The notes under the pieces were generated by a model. That model searched no databases. It had not been told where the DNA came from and was given only the letters and a program-made list of their open reading frames with translations. From Sanguinoderma infundibulare (Eukaryota > Basidiomycota > Agaricomycetes > Polyporales > Polyporaceae): a stretch of 64,000 nucleotides of DNA. Below are positions 50,248-62,521 of the stretch, piece after piece. Both the position numbers and the translations under genes were made by a program. Every line of letters begins with the position of its first letter. The stretch's first letter is position 1. The DNA is taken from NCBI GenBank assembly GCA_032821775.1, contig JAVLRN010000001.1, positions 1,674,001 through 1,738,000 on the forward strand, read 5' to 3'.

Positions 50248-50895
50248 TAACTGCATCATCGGAACTTTCATATTTCTCCTATATTTGCATGTCGTGTTGA
50301 GTCACTTCACAGGTAGTGTATGTTTGTCGCCCTAACCCCCTGCTCTCGTCGCTAAATAGCATTCGTACTGTACTCAAGTCTCCTACCTAGACCAGCACGT
50401 CAGATCTGTACTCGTACATTATGGCATCCTATGAGTTGTATTCTTGTATATTTGCATGCCGCTGCATGTGTCCCGTCTTTTACACGCATTGTCTCTGTAC
50501 GAACCATCACTTGGGGAAACCTTGACTGTGGCAGTTACGTCAGCAGCTACGCGCGATCACTCGGAGAGATCGAGGAGATCGGAGATCAGATTTTGGAGGG
50601 ACTGGGAGGGCAGGTACGGAACACGGTTTTCCATCCACCAGGTCGTCCATCTACATGACTCTGCACAACTCACAACGCTCACTATTTATCTGCACGAGCA
50701 GCTTCCCCTCCAATTGCGCTTGTGTCTAGAAACCTGCGTTATCTCATCCAGTCTCCACCTCGGCGCACTCTCCACCGCAACGGTACTTGGGTCAGGCCTC
50801 AGAACACCCCTCTCCCCCGCCAACGCTTGGTTCTTCTGCGGCGACCGCTAGAGACAGAGTCGGGCGTGTTACGCCTTCACTCGTAGCCTGCCGCG
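50248..50895. other. Spacer between INO80 and the DEAH helicase
   Basis: 648 bp: INO80 3' flank, AT-richer near 50270-50450, then the helicase promoter. No other feature. Confidence 0.4.
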
Positions 50896-53800
50896 ATGGC
50901 ACCGAAAAAGAAGAAAACCCAACTCAAGCCGGTCGCTCGCGGTTTCGCGACGACGTCGGTCCCTAAGAAAGTAGTGGAAACCCCAAAGGAGCCGGAGACT
51001 CCTGGTCATAAAGATGATGCTCCAGCTTCGACCGTTGTCCAAGCTCTCAAGGCGGCGGACTTCCCTGCTCTCAGCGAAACCGATCAGGCCATGCAGAATC
51101 TCATCGACAAATTCCAGGACAAGGTGGAGAAGGAGATAGTCAGAACGGTCAAGGTGCGCGATATCTATCCTGTGCATACGACATTTACGCTAACGCATAT
51201 ATCAGGCAATAGATCAGGAGCGCCGCTTCTCGGACACCTTCTTTCGTCTTGACTTGGACCCCACCTTTGTCGATCGTATTCTGGAACTTGGATTGGAGTA
51301 TGAGAGCTCTGAGTGTATGTTTAATGTAGCGTTCCTCTTGAATGATATTGACGCTCTCTGTAGCGTCCAAGTCCGTTGACGAGCCGGAAGAGAAAGCCAT
51401 CTTTCGGTTGGCCATCACTTATGGAGTTCTCAGACGCCTCGCTTTCTCTGAGGCCCGCGTAGAAGAGTGTCTGCACGCTATCAGTGGTGTTGACATGGAC
51501 GAGGCTTTTGAATGGGTATGTCGTAGTTTTGATCTAAGGAATGCGTTTCCCAACATGACATCTAGTTGCACCTCCACTGCACCGAGGAAGAGCTCGGAGT
51601 CCGACCAGAAATGGCTGAGTTGCCCAAGACTCCTATGACTCCCATGACTCCCAAGACACCTCGCACGGCTAAGCCCTCTCATTTGCGGTCCGACACAGGC
51701 TCGCTGTCCTCGAAGACGACTCCCCCTAGCCCCAGCATGAAATCTTCCCTCGACGCAAGCGCCCCTGCATTCGTCCCTGGGCGCAAACTACCAGCCTCTT
51801 GGCGCGCTCAGACACCCTCAGAGACGACAGACGGTGCGTCCACACCTGGGTCGGTCGTTGCTGTTTCCGACAGCACCCCCGAGTCCCTCCGCTGGTCTCC
51901 TGTGGATGACCCGAACGACGAGTTTGTTCGCCTCAATCTCAAGATCTTGGACCTCACCACGTATCGGCGCGCCGACGAGAAAGCGGACGCGGCGTTCCTT
52001 CAAGAGCTCCAGCGCCGATTGAAGGAGGTCCAGGCCGACTACCTCTTCGACGAGAAGGAAGCCCAGGCGCTCTTGACCGAAGAGCGAAGCAAGGTGGAGG
52101 CCGCCGCGTTGAAGGCCAAGTTGCGAGGACTGGAACAATCAGCTCCGAAGATCCCTCCGCGCAGCCCTGCGAAGAAAGTCAAGGAGCCACTGTCCCGTAC
52201 CGATAGCTCCTCGGATATCTTTGACGGAGATGACGAATCGCCAGGAGGGATGTTCGAGCTTCTGGAGGCCATGCCGGAGACGGAAACGACGGAGAGCGGC
52301 GTCACCGTTCGGATTCGGGATATGGCGCTTCCCAAGCACTGGTCGGGTCGCACGCCGAAACTCATGCTACAAGAAACCGTTCACAAGAGAGACAAGTATG
52401 CGGTCATCTCGTTCAATTGCATATCCGGCCACAGTCACGCGAAGCGGGCATCCGTGGGCGTCCGATGGGATGGTGGCAGAATACAGGAGTGGTCAATGGA
52501 CGACATCGCCTGTCACGACATGACGCAGGCCGAGCAGTACATCGGGACGGTTGCGCTGCACGCGTTGACCTTCCCGAATCCCGAGGGTTTCGCCATTGGT
52601 GGAACCGCGGCTGCGGGCAGTCAAACTTCGTTCCGCCTGTTACCTGCAGTCTTCCGAGACTTATGGGATGAGCTGGAGCAGAAACGTCGCCTTGATGACG
52701 ATGCTACCAACCGGGCCATCTGGGCTAAGATTCGTGGCATCCTGGAGCCCAAGCTGGTATCTCCGGGGAAGGTGAAATGATTTCGTTCAGCGCATGTTCT
52801 TCTTGACTGATAGCATCTTCCCAAAATAGACAGGGAGCAGGCCCTCCAAGCTCGCTACGGAGTCGAAGGATAACGGCTATGCCCGTTTCTACGACCACGG
52901 GGGCGATATACCGCCTGAGCGGATCATTGCCGAATTCCAGGCTCGTCAGGCTAGTCCAGCGTACCAGGAGATGCTTGTAAGTTCAGCTTGCCAGATTATT
53001 GTGGTCCAGGGTAGTGATACCCTTCTCCCTAGAAACAACGCAATCAGCTGCCAATGGCTCAGTATAAACAGGATCTTCTTTCTCTCTTGGAGATGTCCCA
53101 GATCCTAGTTTTAAGTGGAGAAACTGGATGGTGCGGTTTCGTTTATTGTAACAAGCCCTGTCGTCGCTAATTTGTTTGGGCAGTGGTAAATCCACCCAGG
53201 TTCCCGCGTTCATACTGGAAGATCAGCTCCTGAAAGGGCGTCATTGCAGGATATACTGTACCGAGCCCCGGCGTATCTCCGCGATCTCTCTTGCTCAGCG
53301 AGTGTCCCGCGAACTCGGTGAGCCTGCTGGCGCGGTTGGCACAGGAAACTCCTTGGTTGGGTACGCGATTCGACTCGAGAGTAACATCAATCGTCGTACT
53401 CGTCTTGCGTACGTGACCAACGGTATCGCGCTGCGTATGCTCGAAGGAGGGTCAGGCCAGGGTGGTCAGGGCACAGCGTTCGATGATATCACAGTACGTC
53501 CTCCAGAAGCACCTAGGGAGATATGCGCTTTGACACCCCATTTAGCATATTATCATCGACGAGGTCCACGAGCGAACCATTGAGTCGGACTTCTTGTTGA
53601 TCGTTCTGAAGTCGTTACTGTTGCAGCGACCTGACCTCAAGTGAGCACGCCGTCCAGTATTGTATGGACTATCCTTGGCTTAGTTCGTCTCCTTAGGATT
53701 GTTCTCATGTCTGCGACACTCGAAGCAGACAAGATCTCGAACTACTTTGGTGGATGCCCCGTCTTGTCTGTTCCAGGGCGCACTTTCCCGGTCGACATCC

Positions 53801-55976
53801 GGTTCCTCGAGGACGCCATCGAGTACACAGGCTGGAACGTCACCGAGGGATCTCCGTACGCTCGAAGAGGCAAGGATAAATTCTACCGGAACAAGTCTCG
53901 CCTCGAGTGGACAGAGGACACTGCGGCCGCTGAAGATGACGACGAGGATTCCCAACAGGAGAACGTGACGCTGGAAAAGCGATACTCTTCCGGTACCATA
54001 TCCACCGTCAACCTCTTGGATGAGCGCCTCATCCCCTACGATCTTATTATCCGGCTGCTTGAGCGGGTATGCTTCGAGGATCCGTCATATGCGAGCTACT
54101 CTTCGGCAATTCTCATCTTTATGCCCGGTATGGGCGAGATTCGGAGATTGAACGACATGTTGACGGAGCACCGAGCCTTCAGTGCTGAGGATCAGTTCCG
54201 CATATATCCTCTCCATTCGACGATCTCGAGCGACCAACAAGGAGCGGTGTTCGACATTCCTCCGCTCGGTATCCGGAAGATCGTCATTGGTGAGTCTCAA
54301 GAACCAGTTTACTATCTCACTCAAGATTATGCTAAAATTTGTTTGGCCTAGCTACCAACATCGCTGAGACCGGTATCACTATCCCCGACATTACCTGCGT
54401 CATCGACACCGGGAAGCATCGTGAGATGCGTTTCGACGAGAAGCGGCAGATCAGTCGGCTTGTTGAGACTTTCATTGCGAAGAGCAATGCCGCTCAGAGA
54501 CGTGGTCGTGCGGGTCGTGTGCAGAGTGGGCTGTGCTTCCACCTCTTCACCAGGGTTCGGCATGATACTAAGGTGAGCAGCATGGCACTTGTGATTATAT
54601 GTGATGACAGTCTGAGACCTCCTTCCCCACCAGATGGCCGGCCATCCAGATCCCGAGATCATGCGCCTCAGCCTGAGCGATCTCGCACTCCGCATCAAGA
54701 TCATGAAGGTCAACTTGGGCACTTCTATCGAGGATGTCCTTTCTCGCGCTTTGGACCCTCCGCTAGGCATCAATGTCCAAAGAGCCGTGTCCGCCCTGGT
54801 CGAGGTCCGCGCACTGACGTCCACCGAGGAGATCACACCTATGGGGCGGTTACTCAGCCAGCTTCCTACGGACGTGCATCTGGGCAAGTTCCTGCTCATC
54901 GCCACGTTATTCCGCTGTCTGGACCCCGCTCTCACTATCGCCGCCACTCTCAACTCGAAGTCGCCGTTCCTCACCCCTCTCGGCCTGGAGGCGGAGGCGG
55001 AGAAGGCGAAGCTCTCCTTCCGAGTCGGTAAGTTATAACCTGACAGCCAAGCAACACACCGCACCTAACAATGCCGCAGAGAACTCCGACTTCCTCACCC
55101 TCCACAACGCGTTCGCGAGCTGGCGCCGCGCGTGCGGGAACAGCGTCGCGCGCAAGTTCTGCAAGACCAACTACCTCAGCCACCAGAACTTGCAGCAGAT
55201 CGAGGAGCTCCGGCAGCAGTTCCTCGGCTACCTCGCCGACTCGTCCTTCATCCACGTCGACCGCGCGTTCGTCAAGGAGCTCAGCCGAGCGCGCTACGGC
55301 CGGAGCAGGACGCGGTTCGTGATGGTCCCGCCCGACCTCGACGTCAACGCAGGCAACGCGGCGATCGTCCACGCCGCGCTCGCCGCCGGGCTGTACCCCA
55401 AGATCCTCGCGGTCGACGGGGAAATGAAGACGATCGCGAACAACCAGCCCGCGTCCTTCCACCCTTCGTCGGTCAACTTCAGGAGGCGTCTTCCGGACTT
55501 TGGCGTGAACCATTTGTGCTACTTTACGCTGATGTGAGCATTGTCGTGGTCGTTTTTTTGTCCGCGAGCTTGCTGACGGCTGCATTGCAGGCACTCGAAG
55601 AAGCTGTATGCGTGGGAGACCGGACCCGTCGAGGACATGGCCCTGTTGTTGCTGTGTGGGGATGCAGAGTTCAAGGTACGACGAGAGAGACATTCTTTTG
55701 GAGGCGTTGGTGCTGAGTTGGCTGTAGCTTATGACAGATTCTGCGTCCATTGACCGCAAGGTCCGATTCCGCATCCCGCCAAAGGCGAGCATCGCTCTGA
55801 AACTCCTACGCAACAACTTGTCGTCAATCCTTTCGGCGCAGTTCCGGACACGGCCCCTAACCGAGTCTCAAGTGCGCTGGAACGAGATTGCGATGATGAT
55901 CCTGGGCAAGGTCAAGCCGGAGGGGCCACCTCAGCTGCAGGACGGCGTTACGCTCGTTATCAACAATTGGACATAG
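50896..55976 (+). CDS. DEAH-box RNA helicase, DHX29/YLR419W type
   Basis: RNA helicase of the DHX29/DHX57 group, whose animal member helps 40S scanning on structured mRNAs. Fourteen exons: 50896-51153, 51206-51314, 51364-51515, 51566-52771, 52830-52976, 53048-53130, 53184-53493, 53546-53640, 53697-54289, 54352-54572, 54634-55027, 55080-55533, 55591-55675, 55728-55976, about 1451 residues. A basic Lys-rich start, a UBA-like segment (RRLAFSEARVEECLHAI), a Ser/Pro/Thr linker and an RWD-like region (about 420-500) precede the core: SGETGCGKST P-loop (about 652, split by intron 6), TEPRRISAISLAQRV, DEVHER, SATLEADKIS, NIAETGITI, QRRGRAGRV, then HA2 and an OB-fold ending GPPQLQDGVTLVINNWT. Introns GT-AG, all in phase. 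Assignment among DHX29, DHX57 and YTHDC2 is by domain layout. Confidence 0.9.
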
Positions 55977-56210
55977 TGGATAGACGTAGACTAGACATAT
56001 ACAAGCAGATGTATGGCTCAACCGTAGTTGTATTTGTTACTGTCTTTACTAGAGAGGATTCACTCATCCTGTTTCGAAGACGCCTTTCAGTTGAACAGAT
56101 TGAAAATGCATTCGAAAGCAATTGCAACAGAGCATGCGCGACATAGTATAATGAGGATGATAATGCTAGCCTACAACATATGCGTGAAGATGCCATGATA
56201 TACGATGCGC

Positions 56211-56786
56211 TTAATCCTCCTCTTCATCATCCCCAGCCTGGATGTTGTAGAAGCGGAGCTGGTAGACATCCTTGGCCGAAGCAACAACACTGTGATTGCG
56301 AATATGAGGGCCAAAGGCATTGGGAGCTACACTGGAGCACATACCGGATCCAGTCACGCAGAGTGTTCTTCTTGAGGAACTTTTTCGTGAGGTACTTGAG
56401 GTACCGCTTGGAAAGAGGGATACTCGAGGTCACAGTGATCTTAGTGTCGCCTGAAGGGCGAGAGAAGCGTGGACGTAAATATGACCAGAGCGCAGGTGGG
56501 AGAAGAAGAGGACGGACCATCACGGTGGATCTTGACGTTGTCACCGAGCTGGCCAGTCTTGCCCTCGACCTTGATACGGTCGTGCAAGAACTTCTCGAAG
56601 GCTGCACCGTCAAAGACACCGTCGCTCGCGGGACGGGAGTAGTCGATGGTGAATTTGTGCTTAGCAGCAGCAGTCTTCGCGGCGGCCTTGGCCTGCAGTC
56701 ATAGAGAAAGCAGAGGAGGGGGAATCCCAGCGTTAGCCTACTGAGAAGGGCACTCAGCAAAGCGGTACTGGGAGCAAACTAACCAT
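56211..56786 (-). CDS. RPL22: 60S ribosomal protein L22 (eL22)
   Basis: Large-subunit ribosomal protein. Exons on the minus strand: 56786-56784 (ATG only), 56692-56518, 56450-56345, 56289-56211, giving 120 residues. After the initiator come [48 protein letters not shown], then [51 protein letters not shown] and the acidic tail GDDEED, exactly the eL22 layout. No ATG lies in frame upstream, so the initiator must be the one at 56786. Divergent from CBF5 with a 287 bp spacer. Confidence 0.95.
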
Positions 56787-57073
56787 CTTGACGGAGAGCG
56801 AGGGGTTGGCGAGGGGAGTGGACGACGTTGAGTCTTGGGGCGCTGGGGACACTTTCGACCGCGATGTGGACCGCGTCAACTGTACAGTTCTGACCATGAT
56901 CTTCACACACCTCGGCTATGTCCGGGGTCTTCCCTGTTTCCCACGTTCTGACATGTTGATCCCATCATGTAACACCTAACCCGAGCATGCCCGTGGGAAC
57001 TCGAAAAGTTGGCTGTGGGAGGGAGGGCGTCGAGGGCGTCGAGGACTTGGTCCTTCAAAAACTCCCTGCGGCC
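56787..57073. promoter_or_regulatory. Bidirectional promoter of RPL22 and CBF5
   Basis: 287 bp joining two ribosome genes head to head. Shared control of the pair is plausible but inferred from position only. Confidence 0.45.
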
Positions 57074-58901
57074 ATGGCGTCCAGCAGCAAACTCTCGCGC
57101 GGCCAGATCGCGACCGCACAAATCAACGGAGACTACGCCATCAAGCCGGAAAGCTCCCAGCCCAAGCTCGACACCTCCAATTGGCCGCTTCTCCTCAAAA
57201 ACTACGACAAGCTCCTTGTCCGCTCCGCCCACTTCGTTCCCATCGTTGCAGGATGCAACCCGCTGAAGCGGGACATTACCTCTTATGTCAAGTGCGCATT
57301 TTCAACGTGTCTGCCTGCGCGTAGGTCACTGACGGTCGTCCTGGTCCATAGGTCTGGTGTTATTAACCTCGACAAGCCATCAAATCCTTCCTCTCACGAA
57401 GTCGTCGCATGGCTAAGGAGGATCCTGCGCGTGGAGAAGACCGGACACAGCGGTACACTCGACCCCAAGGTCACTGGCTGTCTGATTGTTTGCATTGATC
57501 GCGCGACGCGCCTGGTCAAGTCTCAGCAAGGTGCAGGTGCGTTTAGTCTTTTGGTCATGGAACCTGAAACGAGCTCTAAGGTCGTGCAACAGGGAAAGAG
57601 TATGTCGCCGTCCTCCGCCTCCACTCCGCGCTCCCCAACCCTTCCGCCCTCCCTCGCGCAATCCAAACCCTCACCGGCGCACTCTTCCAACGCCCCCCTC
57701 TCATTTCTGCCGTCAAGCGTCAGCTCCGCATTCGCACAATCTACGAATCAAAACTGCTCGAGTTCGACGAGAAGCGCAACCTTGCTGTCTTCTGGGTCTC
57801 ATGCGAAGCCGGCACGTACATTCGTACGCTTTGCGTCCACCTCGGCCTTCTCCTCGGTGTCGGCGGCCACATGCAGGAGCTCCGGAGAGTGCGCAGCGGT
57901 GCACTGAGCGAGAACGACGACATGGTCACCATGCACGACGTCCTCGACGCCCAGTGGGTGTACGACAACACTCGCGATGGTGCGTCCCCGCTCCCTTGTC
58001 TCCGCCGCGTGCTGCTATTCTAACCTCAGCTCCAGAATCGTACCTCCGCCGCGTGATCCGCCCGCTCGAGTCCCTTCTCACCGGCTACAAGCGCATCGTC
58101 GTCAAAGACAGCGCCGTCAACGCCGTCTGCTACGGCGCGAAGCTCATGATCCCCGGCCTCCTCCGCTACGAGGCCGACATTTCGCTGCACGAGGAGGTCG
58201 TGCTCATGACGACCAAGGGCGAGGCCATCGCGCTCGCGATCGCCCAGATGTCCACCGTCGAGCTCGCGACGTGCGACCACGGCGTCGTCGCAAAGGTCAA
58301 GCGCTGCATCATGGAGCGCGACACGTACCCGCGCCGGTGGGGCCTCGGGCCCAAGGCGGTGGAAAAAAAGAAGATGATCAAGGACGGCAAGCTGGGCAAG
58401 TACGGGGAGGTGACCGAGAAGACGCCGGCGGAGTGGACGAAGGACTATGTGGACTACAACCGCGAGGTGCGTGGTTGCGATTATGGCCGGCAGGTTTGCG
58501 TCAGGGGGGAATCATACGGTTAACGTTGTGTACGTGCGGCACTTCAGCAGCCTGGTGCGAGCACGTCAGCAGCAGCAGCAGCAGCAGCACCGACTGAGCC
58601 CACGCCTGTCGCCTCCGCTGAAACCGCCGCGGTGGAGGTGAGCCCGTCAAAGAAGGACAAGGAGAAGAAGCGCAAGCGCAAGTCCGAGGTGCCCGACGCA
58701 GACGCAGCCGCGGCCGATGTGTCAATGGCTGTCGACGAAGAGGACGAGGCGGCGCGCGCCGAACGCAAGCGTCTCAAGAAGGAAAAGAAGGCTGCCGAGA
58801 AGGCCGCGAAGGGCGAGGACGAGGACGAGGAGGCGCGGCGAGAGCGCAAGCGGCTGAAAAAGGAGAAGAAGGCGAGGGAGAGCCTCGGTGGCGAGTCATA
58901 G
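57074..58901 (+). CDS. CBF5: H/ACA snoRNP pseudouridine synthase Cbf5 (dyskerin)
   Basis: Catalytic subunit of H/ACA snoRNPs that makes pseudouridine in rRNA and snRNA in the nucleolus. Exons 57074-57291, 57352-57536, 57593-57979, 58036-58466, 58548-58901 give 524 residues. Features: [36 protein letters not shown], the TruB catalytic motif [12 protein letters not shown] (Asp110), [50 protein letters not shown], a PUA domain (about 290-390, [46 protein letters not shown]) and a lysine-rich tail with two [10 protein letters not shown] repeats and acidic spacers. The catalytic Asp is present. Start chosen at [10 protein letters not shown]; an upstream in-frame ATG at 56987 would add 29 residues absent from the family. 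Confidence 0.96.
58567..58589 (+). repeat. CAG/GCA trinucleotide run in CBF5
   Basis: About seven tandem copies of cag, read as Ala in the C-terminal exon of CBF5, right after the last intron. Length is likely to vary between strains. Confidence 0.8.
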
Positions 58902-59676
58902 TCACGGTTCTGTCTGTCTGTCCCGGGCTTCTCCCGGAGAGAAGAGGGTTGTGGGATGTGCTGTCCCGTCTGTGTGTGCTGCTGACGTCCTCGTTGGGTC
59001 CGCGGGGCGTTGTTGTGCAATATACGGTCAGATCTTGCTGTCGTAGGCGTGGTTTGTGTGTCGTTAGCGCTTGTATTTCATTCCTATTTCGCTTCCATCT
59101 TGGACAATTGCTTCATTGAAGGCCGTGTCTCCCTTCGACGTCGTCCTGTGTGAACGACCTCCACGGTGCGGTTTGGCAGTTGAGACCTATCTGCCAGCGG
59201 CGAGCTATCTATAACACAAGGTTTCAAGGTTTCAAACTTCACATGTCACACTTCACACTGGCCAAACGCCAAATGGTTAATTGGAGGTGGAGCAAAAATT
59301 GGATTCAGTCCCACATTAGAGCTACAAGCAAGCCAGAGACACTGGCGTGCACGCACGCCATTCGAAAGCAAAAGCTACAATAGTGAGAACAAAGGTGGAA
59401 CGTAAGCGTAAGCTCGGCATGTCCGTGACAAGTCCGTGTGTCGTCGCAAGAAAGAAGAGGGGGAATCGAGACAGCCGAGACCGGGGTATGAGATTGAAAC
59501 GTATGGGCATCATCGTGGCGGAGGAGGGAGGAGAGCAAGTGAGCGGACCGGCTGCAGCTAGCGCAGCGCCCATACACAATCCCAAAAAAAAAGTGCAGCA
59601 GCGTCCCCTGTCTAGAAGGTCTACTATGGTCGCGCGAAATGTCCCGACGTCTTCAAGAGGTCCATACTGCCGAGGC
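58902..59676. other. Convergent spacer between CBF5 and the cupredoxin gene
   Basis: 775 bp of 3' flanks. A short imperfect repeat (caaggtttcaaggtttcaaac, about 59218-59238) is present. No gene recognised. Confidence 0.4.
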
Positions 59677-61201
59677 TTAGAGGAGGACCGCCGCGGCGGC
59701 GAAAAGGGCACCGAGCGAGAGCGCGGAGCTGAAGACGGCACCCGCCGCGGCGCCGTTGCCGCTGCCGGACGAACCAGAAGAAGAGGCTCCCGTGGAGTTG
59801 GTGCCGTTGAGCTGAATCGCGAGGGACTGGAACGCGGAGAAGTTGCGGGGCGAGCTCTCGACGGCGTTGACGGAGAAGACCATGCCGGACCCGCAGTGGG
59901 CGGCACCGGCGGGCGTGTGCTGGCGGCAGTAGAACCAGAGGGGCGTGGTGTCGTTGACGGTCACGTTCCAGACGGGGAACTCGGTGGCGTTCGCGTCGAC
60001 GGGCATGCTGCAGGTGCGCGCAACAGAGGACAATGAGCTCAAGGTTCGGTTCGTGTGTCTGATAAGAGATGACGTACAAGCCGGAGTCAAGACCAATCGC
60101 GTTTCGGACGCAAGGAGCCGGGAACGAGGACAGCGTGGCGGTGTGGTTCTTCTGGTGGCTGTCATGACGACCGAAAAACGCCGTTAGTCTGGCGCTTGAG
60201 GACAAAACAAAGCGGATCCGAAATGAGATGAAACGTTACGTACAACTCGAAGGAGATGATGTCGTTGGGTGAGGCGGAGACGTTGGAGGGAGCGAAGGTG
60301 AGCTCGCCGTTGGAACCGCCGACGACGACCTTGATCACGTTGGGGACAGCTGAGGACGGGGTGGGGTCTGGGGAGCCGGGGTAGGACGAGTAGGTGGTGG
60401 TCCAGACGGCGGAGCCGAGGGTGATGGTGTCGGTGACAATGGTGCCAGTGGGCTCAGCAGGAATGGTGGCGGTGCCGTAGTCTGCGGTGGTCCAGCCGGA
60501 GTACTCGATCGTCGAGGATGCAGCAGGAGCAGAGGCAGAGGCAGAAGAAGCCGAGGCCTGGAGCTGAGCGCCGATGGCAAGGGCGGAGGCCTTGAAGTTG
60601 GTGAAGGAGTTGGCGGAACCGTCGGGCCCGCAGTTGACGGCGAAGACCATACCCTTGCCGCAGTGGGAGGCGGCGGTGTTCTCACCTTGACGGCAGAAGA
60701 ACCAAAGGGGCTTGGTCTGTGAGAGGATCGGCAAATTTTTGAAAATCAGTCAAAACTACTGCGAACAAAGGAAGAGAGAGGGACGGACATCCTGCACAGT
60801 AACTGTCCAAGTGGGGAAGTTGTCGGTCTGGTTAGCGGCGACTGGCATGCTGAAAAAGGATGGACAATTAGCGGATGAAAAGAAGCGAAAGCGAAGGACA
60901 ACTGACAAGCCGGAGTCCATACCGCCGTCTACGAGGGAACAGGGAGCGGCGAAGGAGGACTGCGTGGCAGTATGGTTCTTTTGGTGGAAAGTGAAGACGA
61001 CTTGGTCACCGACATCGGCGAACTGAGGGGGCGGGATGAGCGGGGTTGGAGGAGCGTGAATAGGAAGGAAAGACTTACGACAGCCTCGGGGGTGTAAGTA
61101 AGGGAGCCGTTGGCAGAGCCGACCTGGACGTCGATGGTCTTTGCGGCGACGGAAGAGACAAGGGCGGAGAGGCCGAAGGCTGCTGCAGCAGAGAAGAACA
61201 T
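59677..61201 (-). CDS. Secreted serine-rich protein with two cupredoxin-like domains
   Basis: Exons on the minus strand 61201-61079, 61022-60907, 60849-60789, 60716-60244, 60158-60078, 60007-59677 give 394 residues. A signal peptide (MFFSAAAAFGLSALVSSVAA) is followed by two cupredoxin-like domains separated by an Ala/Ser-rich and Thr-rich linker. Each domain has VGSANGSLTY- or VGGSNGELTF-type strands, a FHQKNHTAT or HQKNHTATLSSF histidine segment, an intron, then MPV..., a WFFCRQ/WFYCRQ cysteine and a SHCGKGMVF/AHCGSGMVF His-Met loop. The four copper ligands (His, Cys, His, Met) appear in both. The C-terminus (GSGNGAAAGAVFSSALSLGALFAAAAVLL) is a GPI-anchor-type hydrophobic tail. Such proteins are common in basidiomycetes; biochemical role is uncertain. 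Confidence 0.88.
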
Positions 61202-62521
61202 GGCTACCAGAGGCGAGCTGAAGAAAGAGAAGAGAATGAGGGACGTCTAGCTCAGCCAGAAAAGGACGGTATAAAAAGGAAGGAAGGAGGGGCAGTGAAA
61301 AGGTTGAGTGAGACCTGCAGGGCGGGCAGGCGGCGAGTTTTGAGTGCGGGGACCATGGGCGAGCCGAGGGAGTGGGTTCGATGGCAGATGGGAGGCACAC
61401 TCTACCCGGCAGACCCGGCCACAATAGCACCTCCCGACCAGAAATGAACATGGCCAGGAACGCTTCTCCAGCCTCCCATTGGCCACGCCCACGCACAAAC
61501 AACGCCTGCCCCAGACGCATATCCCCGGTGTTGTCCGCATTTCATCATGCTTTTTTTCAGCACGCCGAGCACGGTAGGAGGCTGTCCATTGTAAGTACGA
61601 GTACGCTGGGGTTCACGGGCATGGTGTGTGCACTGGATGCGGTGTGGATCTGGCGCGGATGTCTGGTAAGAATTGACAATAAATTGCATTTAGCGCGAGC
61701 AAACCAAACACCAGACGACGCTCGACAGCATAGTTACCGGTTTGTCGATGTCGCCGGGAGCGCCCAATGCGATAAGGGAGCTTGAGATCGCCGCTCAACT
61801 GGATGGGCCTGCAGGCAGTGTGTTCTTCAAAATGGAGTGTGCCAAGAGAAAGAAGGCGTTGAGTATGCGCTCGAGGATGGTTGCCGTGCTTGCGGTGCTT
61901 GCGCAGTCGATGCCAGCAGCCCAAACCAATCCCCGCCCCGAGGCTGCGTCCGACCCTCGCCTCCACGTCTTCTCCCCGAAACTCGCCGAGACCGCCGCTA
62001 CTGGCGCCTGGCAGAGCTATTTTAAATCCGATCGGGCCGTGGGCGCGATGATCTGCAAGGTCGCGTGGACGATCGAGGGACAAGCCAATGAGGGGGCATA
62101 ACTCTCCACTACGCCCACTCAGTACGCATATGTCTCGTCGTCTTCTGCCCTCTCCGAATCCAATCTACGGCTCCGGATAGTTGCAATCTGTGTGGTTTCT
62201 CAAAGTGATCTGTGTCTCCAGTCTCTGTAAGTTCGGGGCTGCCCTCAGTCCAATTTCTGTCCAAAGCGCACGGTTGCCCTCACATCACAGCATGGTCGCA
62301 ATCCATCATGTCGCACTTATTGATCCACATCACCCCGTCCCATATCCAACAGCACGGCCGACGCCCCCCCGCCATTGTCTGCCTACTTATTCTTTCCCGT
62401 CCCCTCCTCTCCTCCCATATTCTTCCTTCTTCTTGCTGTCTTAGTACGCCTTTTCGTATTCCCTCCTTCTTCACCCTACTACTCTACTTCTTCCCTTCTT
62501 CTCTTCCCTTTCTCTTTCATA
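61202..62521. other. 1.3 kb spacer upstream of the MAP kinase
   Basis: Left part is the promoter of the cupredoxin gene; the 200 bases before 62522 are very rich in C and T, a strong fungal promoter feature. Frames on both strands in 61613-62101 read as ordinary low-complexity sequence with no domain, so no gene is called. Confidence 0.4.

Noticed and set aside
56987..57073. Earlier in-frame ATG for CBF5
   Set aside because: It would add 29 residues not expected at the Cbf5 N-terminus; the later ATG fits the family start better, and the extra region lies in the shared promoter.
61613..62101. Frames on both strands upstream of the MAP kinase
   Set aside because: No domain, no intron support and opposing frames of similar length; not distinguishable from chance.
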